A DNA stretch of 64,000 bases, taken from Streptomyces roseicoloratus. GTDB taxonomy: Bacteria; Actinomycetota; Actinomycetes; Streptomycetales; Streptomycetaceae. The DNA is taken from assembly GCF_004117935.1 (NCBI RefSeq), contig NZ_SDOY01000118.1:186001-250000 (forward strand), in the 5' to 3' direction. Both the position numbers and the translations under genes were made by a program. Of this stretch, positions 63,822 to 64,000 are shown piece after piece. Each line of letters begins with the position of its first letter. The stretch's first letter is position 1. The notes beneath the pieces are model-generated. The model was not told where the DNA came from. It was given only the letters and a program-made list of their open reading frames with translations, and made no database searches.

Positions 63822-64000
63822 GTGCGCAAGGCGAGGCTGATGACCGCGGCCGCGGCTGCCGGTGTGGTGCTGCTCGTTGCCGGCTGTGGGAGCAACGGCG
63901 GCTCGGACAAGGGCGGTTCGTCCGCGGGTGCCGGCGGCTCCTCGGCCGGCTCGACGGCGGGCGGCGGCGCGGGGACCGGTGGCGACGAGGCCCTGACGGC
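63822..64000 (+). CDS. Lipoprotein, 3' part outside window
   Basis: The first 59 codons of a secreted lipoprotein running past the window end. The GTG start has GGGGAG 4 nt upstream. MRKARLMTAAAAAGVVLLVAGC gives a textbook signal with lipobox VAGC at residues 19-22. A Gly/Ser-rich linker follows. The function cannot be inferred from this part. Confidence 0.72.
   Translation, partial: MRKARLMTAAAAAGVVLLVAGCGSNGGSDKGGSSAGAGGSSAGSTAGGGAGTGGDEALT

Overview
This 64-kb window is chromosomal DNA from a high-GC actinomycete, almost certainly a Streptomyces. The codon third positions are nearly all G or C, GTG starts and leaderless promoters are common, and the gene content is typical of the genus: DUF3052 beside aceE, TerD/TerC genes, peptidase inhibitor I36, CseB/AfsQ1-type and NarL-type two-component systems, and SCO2322-like proteins. 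No transposase, integrase, CRISPR array or replication origin was seen.

Layout. 1-7 kb is a cell-envelope region: an L,D-transpeptidase lipoprotein (partial), a FemX-type aminoacyltransferase overlapping a MurJ lipid II flippase, then a response regulator, sensor kinase and lipoprotein operon. 7-19 kb holds a serine hydrolase divergent from a MerR/aldo-keto reductase pair, two paralogous alpha/beta hydrolases flanking a NarL-type two-component pair, and a TetR/DHA2 efflux pair. 19-24 kb holds a secreted protease inhibitor, aceE, DUF3052 and an AhpE-type peroxiredoxin. 24-34 kb is a tellurite-resistance (Ter) cluster: two TerD proteins, a TerC-type membrane protein, two divergent TerD relatives, and a biosynthetic module of a CitE-like lyase, a phosphoribosyltransferase fused to a StiP/PELOTA protein, and a HAD hydrolase. 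35.5-40 kb begins with a tRNA-Val and looks like an accessory island: SUKH-like, DUF6578 (frameshifted) and DUF6086 genes, then a divergent DUF4365 nuclease-like / DUF4231 2TM pair, then a GntR regulator. 40-50 kb is mixed housekeeping and secreted functions, including an MFS pump with a C-terminal winged-helix extension.

50.6-53.3 kb holds a CYP125-like P450 divergent from a FadA5-like thiolase, the classic steroid side-chain pair. 60.5-63.7 kb holds an MBL hydrolase, an aldehyde dehydrogenase and a P450-type ferredoxin. Operator-like dyads are shared across these two loci, which suggests one regulon.

54-60.4 kb is the most notable locus. A cobalamin riboswitch precedes a five-gene operon with four successive ATGA/GTGA overlaps. 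It encodes a secreted, membrane-anchored alpha/alpha-barrel (prenyltransferase-fold) protein, an SCO2322-like anchored protein, and an ECF transporter (EcfT, fused double ATPase, S component). I read it as a corrinoid uptake system whose surface proteins recall the intrinsic factor/transcobalamin architecture.

A second window-wide feature is the abundance of short tandem repeats (6 to about 37 bp units), many starting at or inside gene 3' ends.
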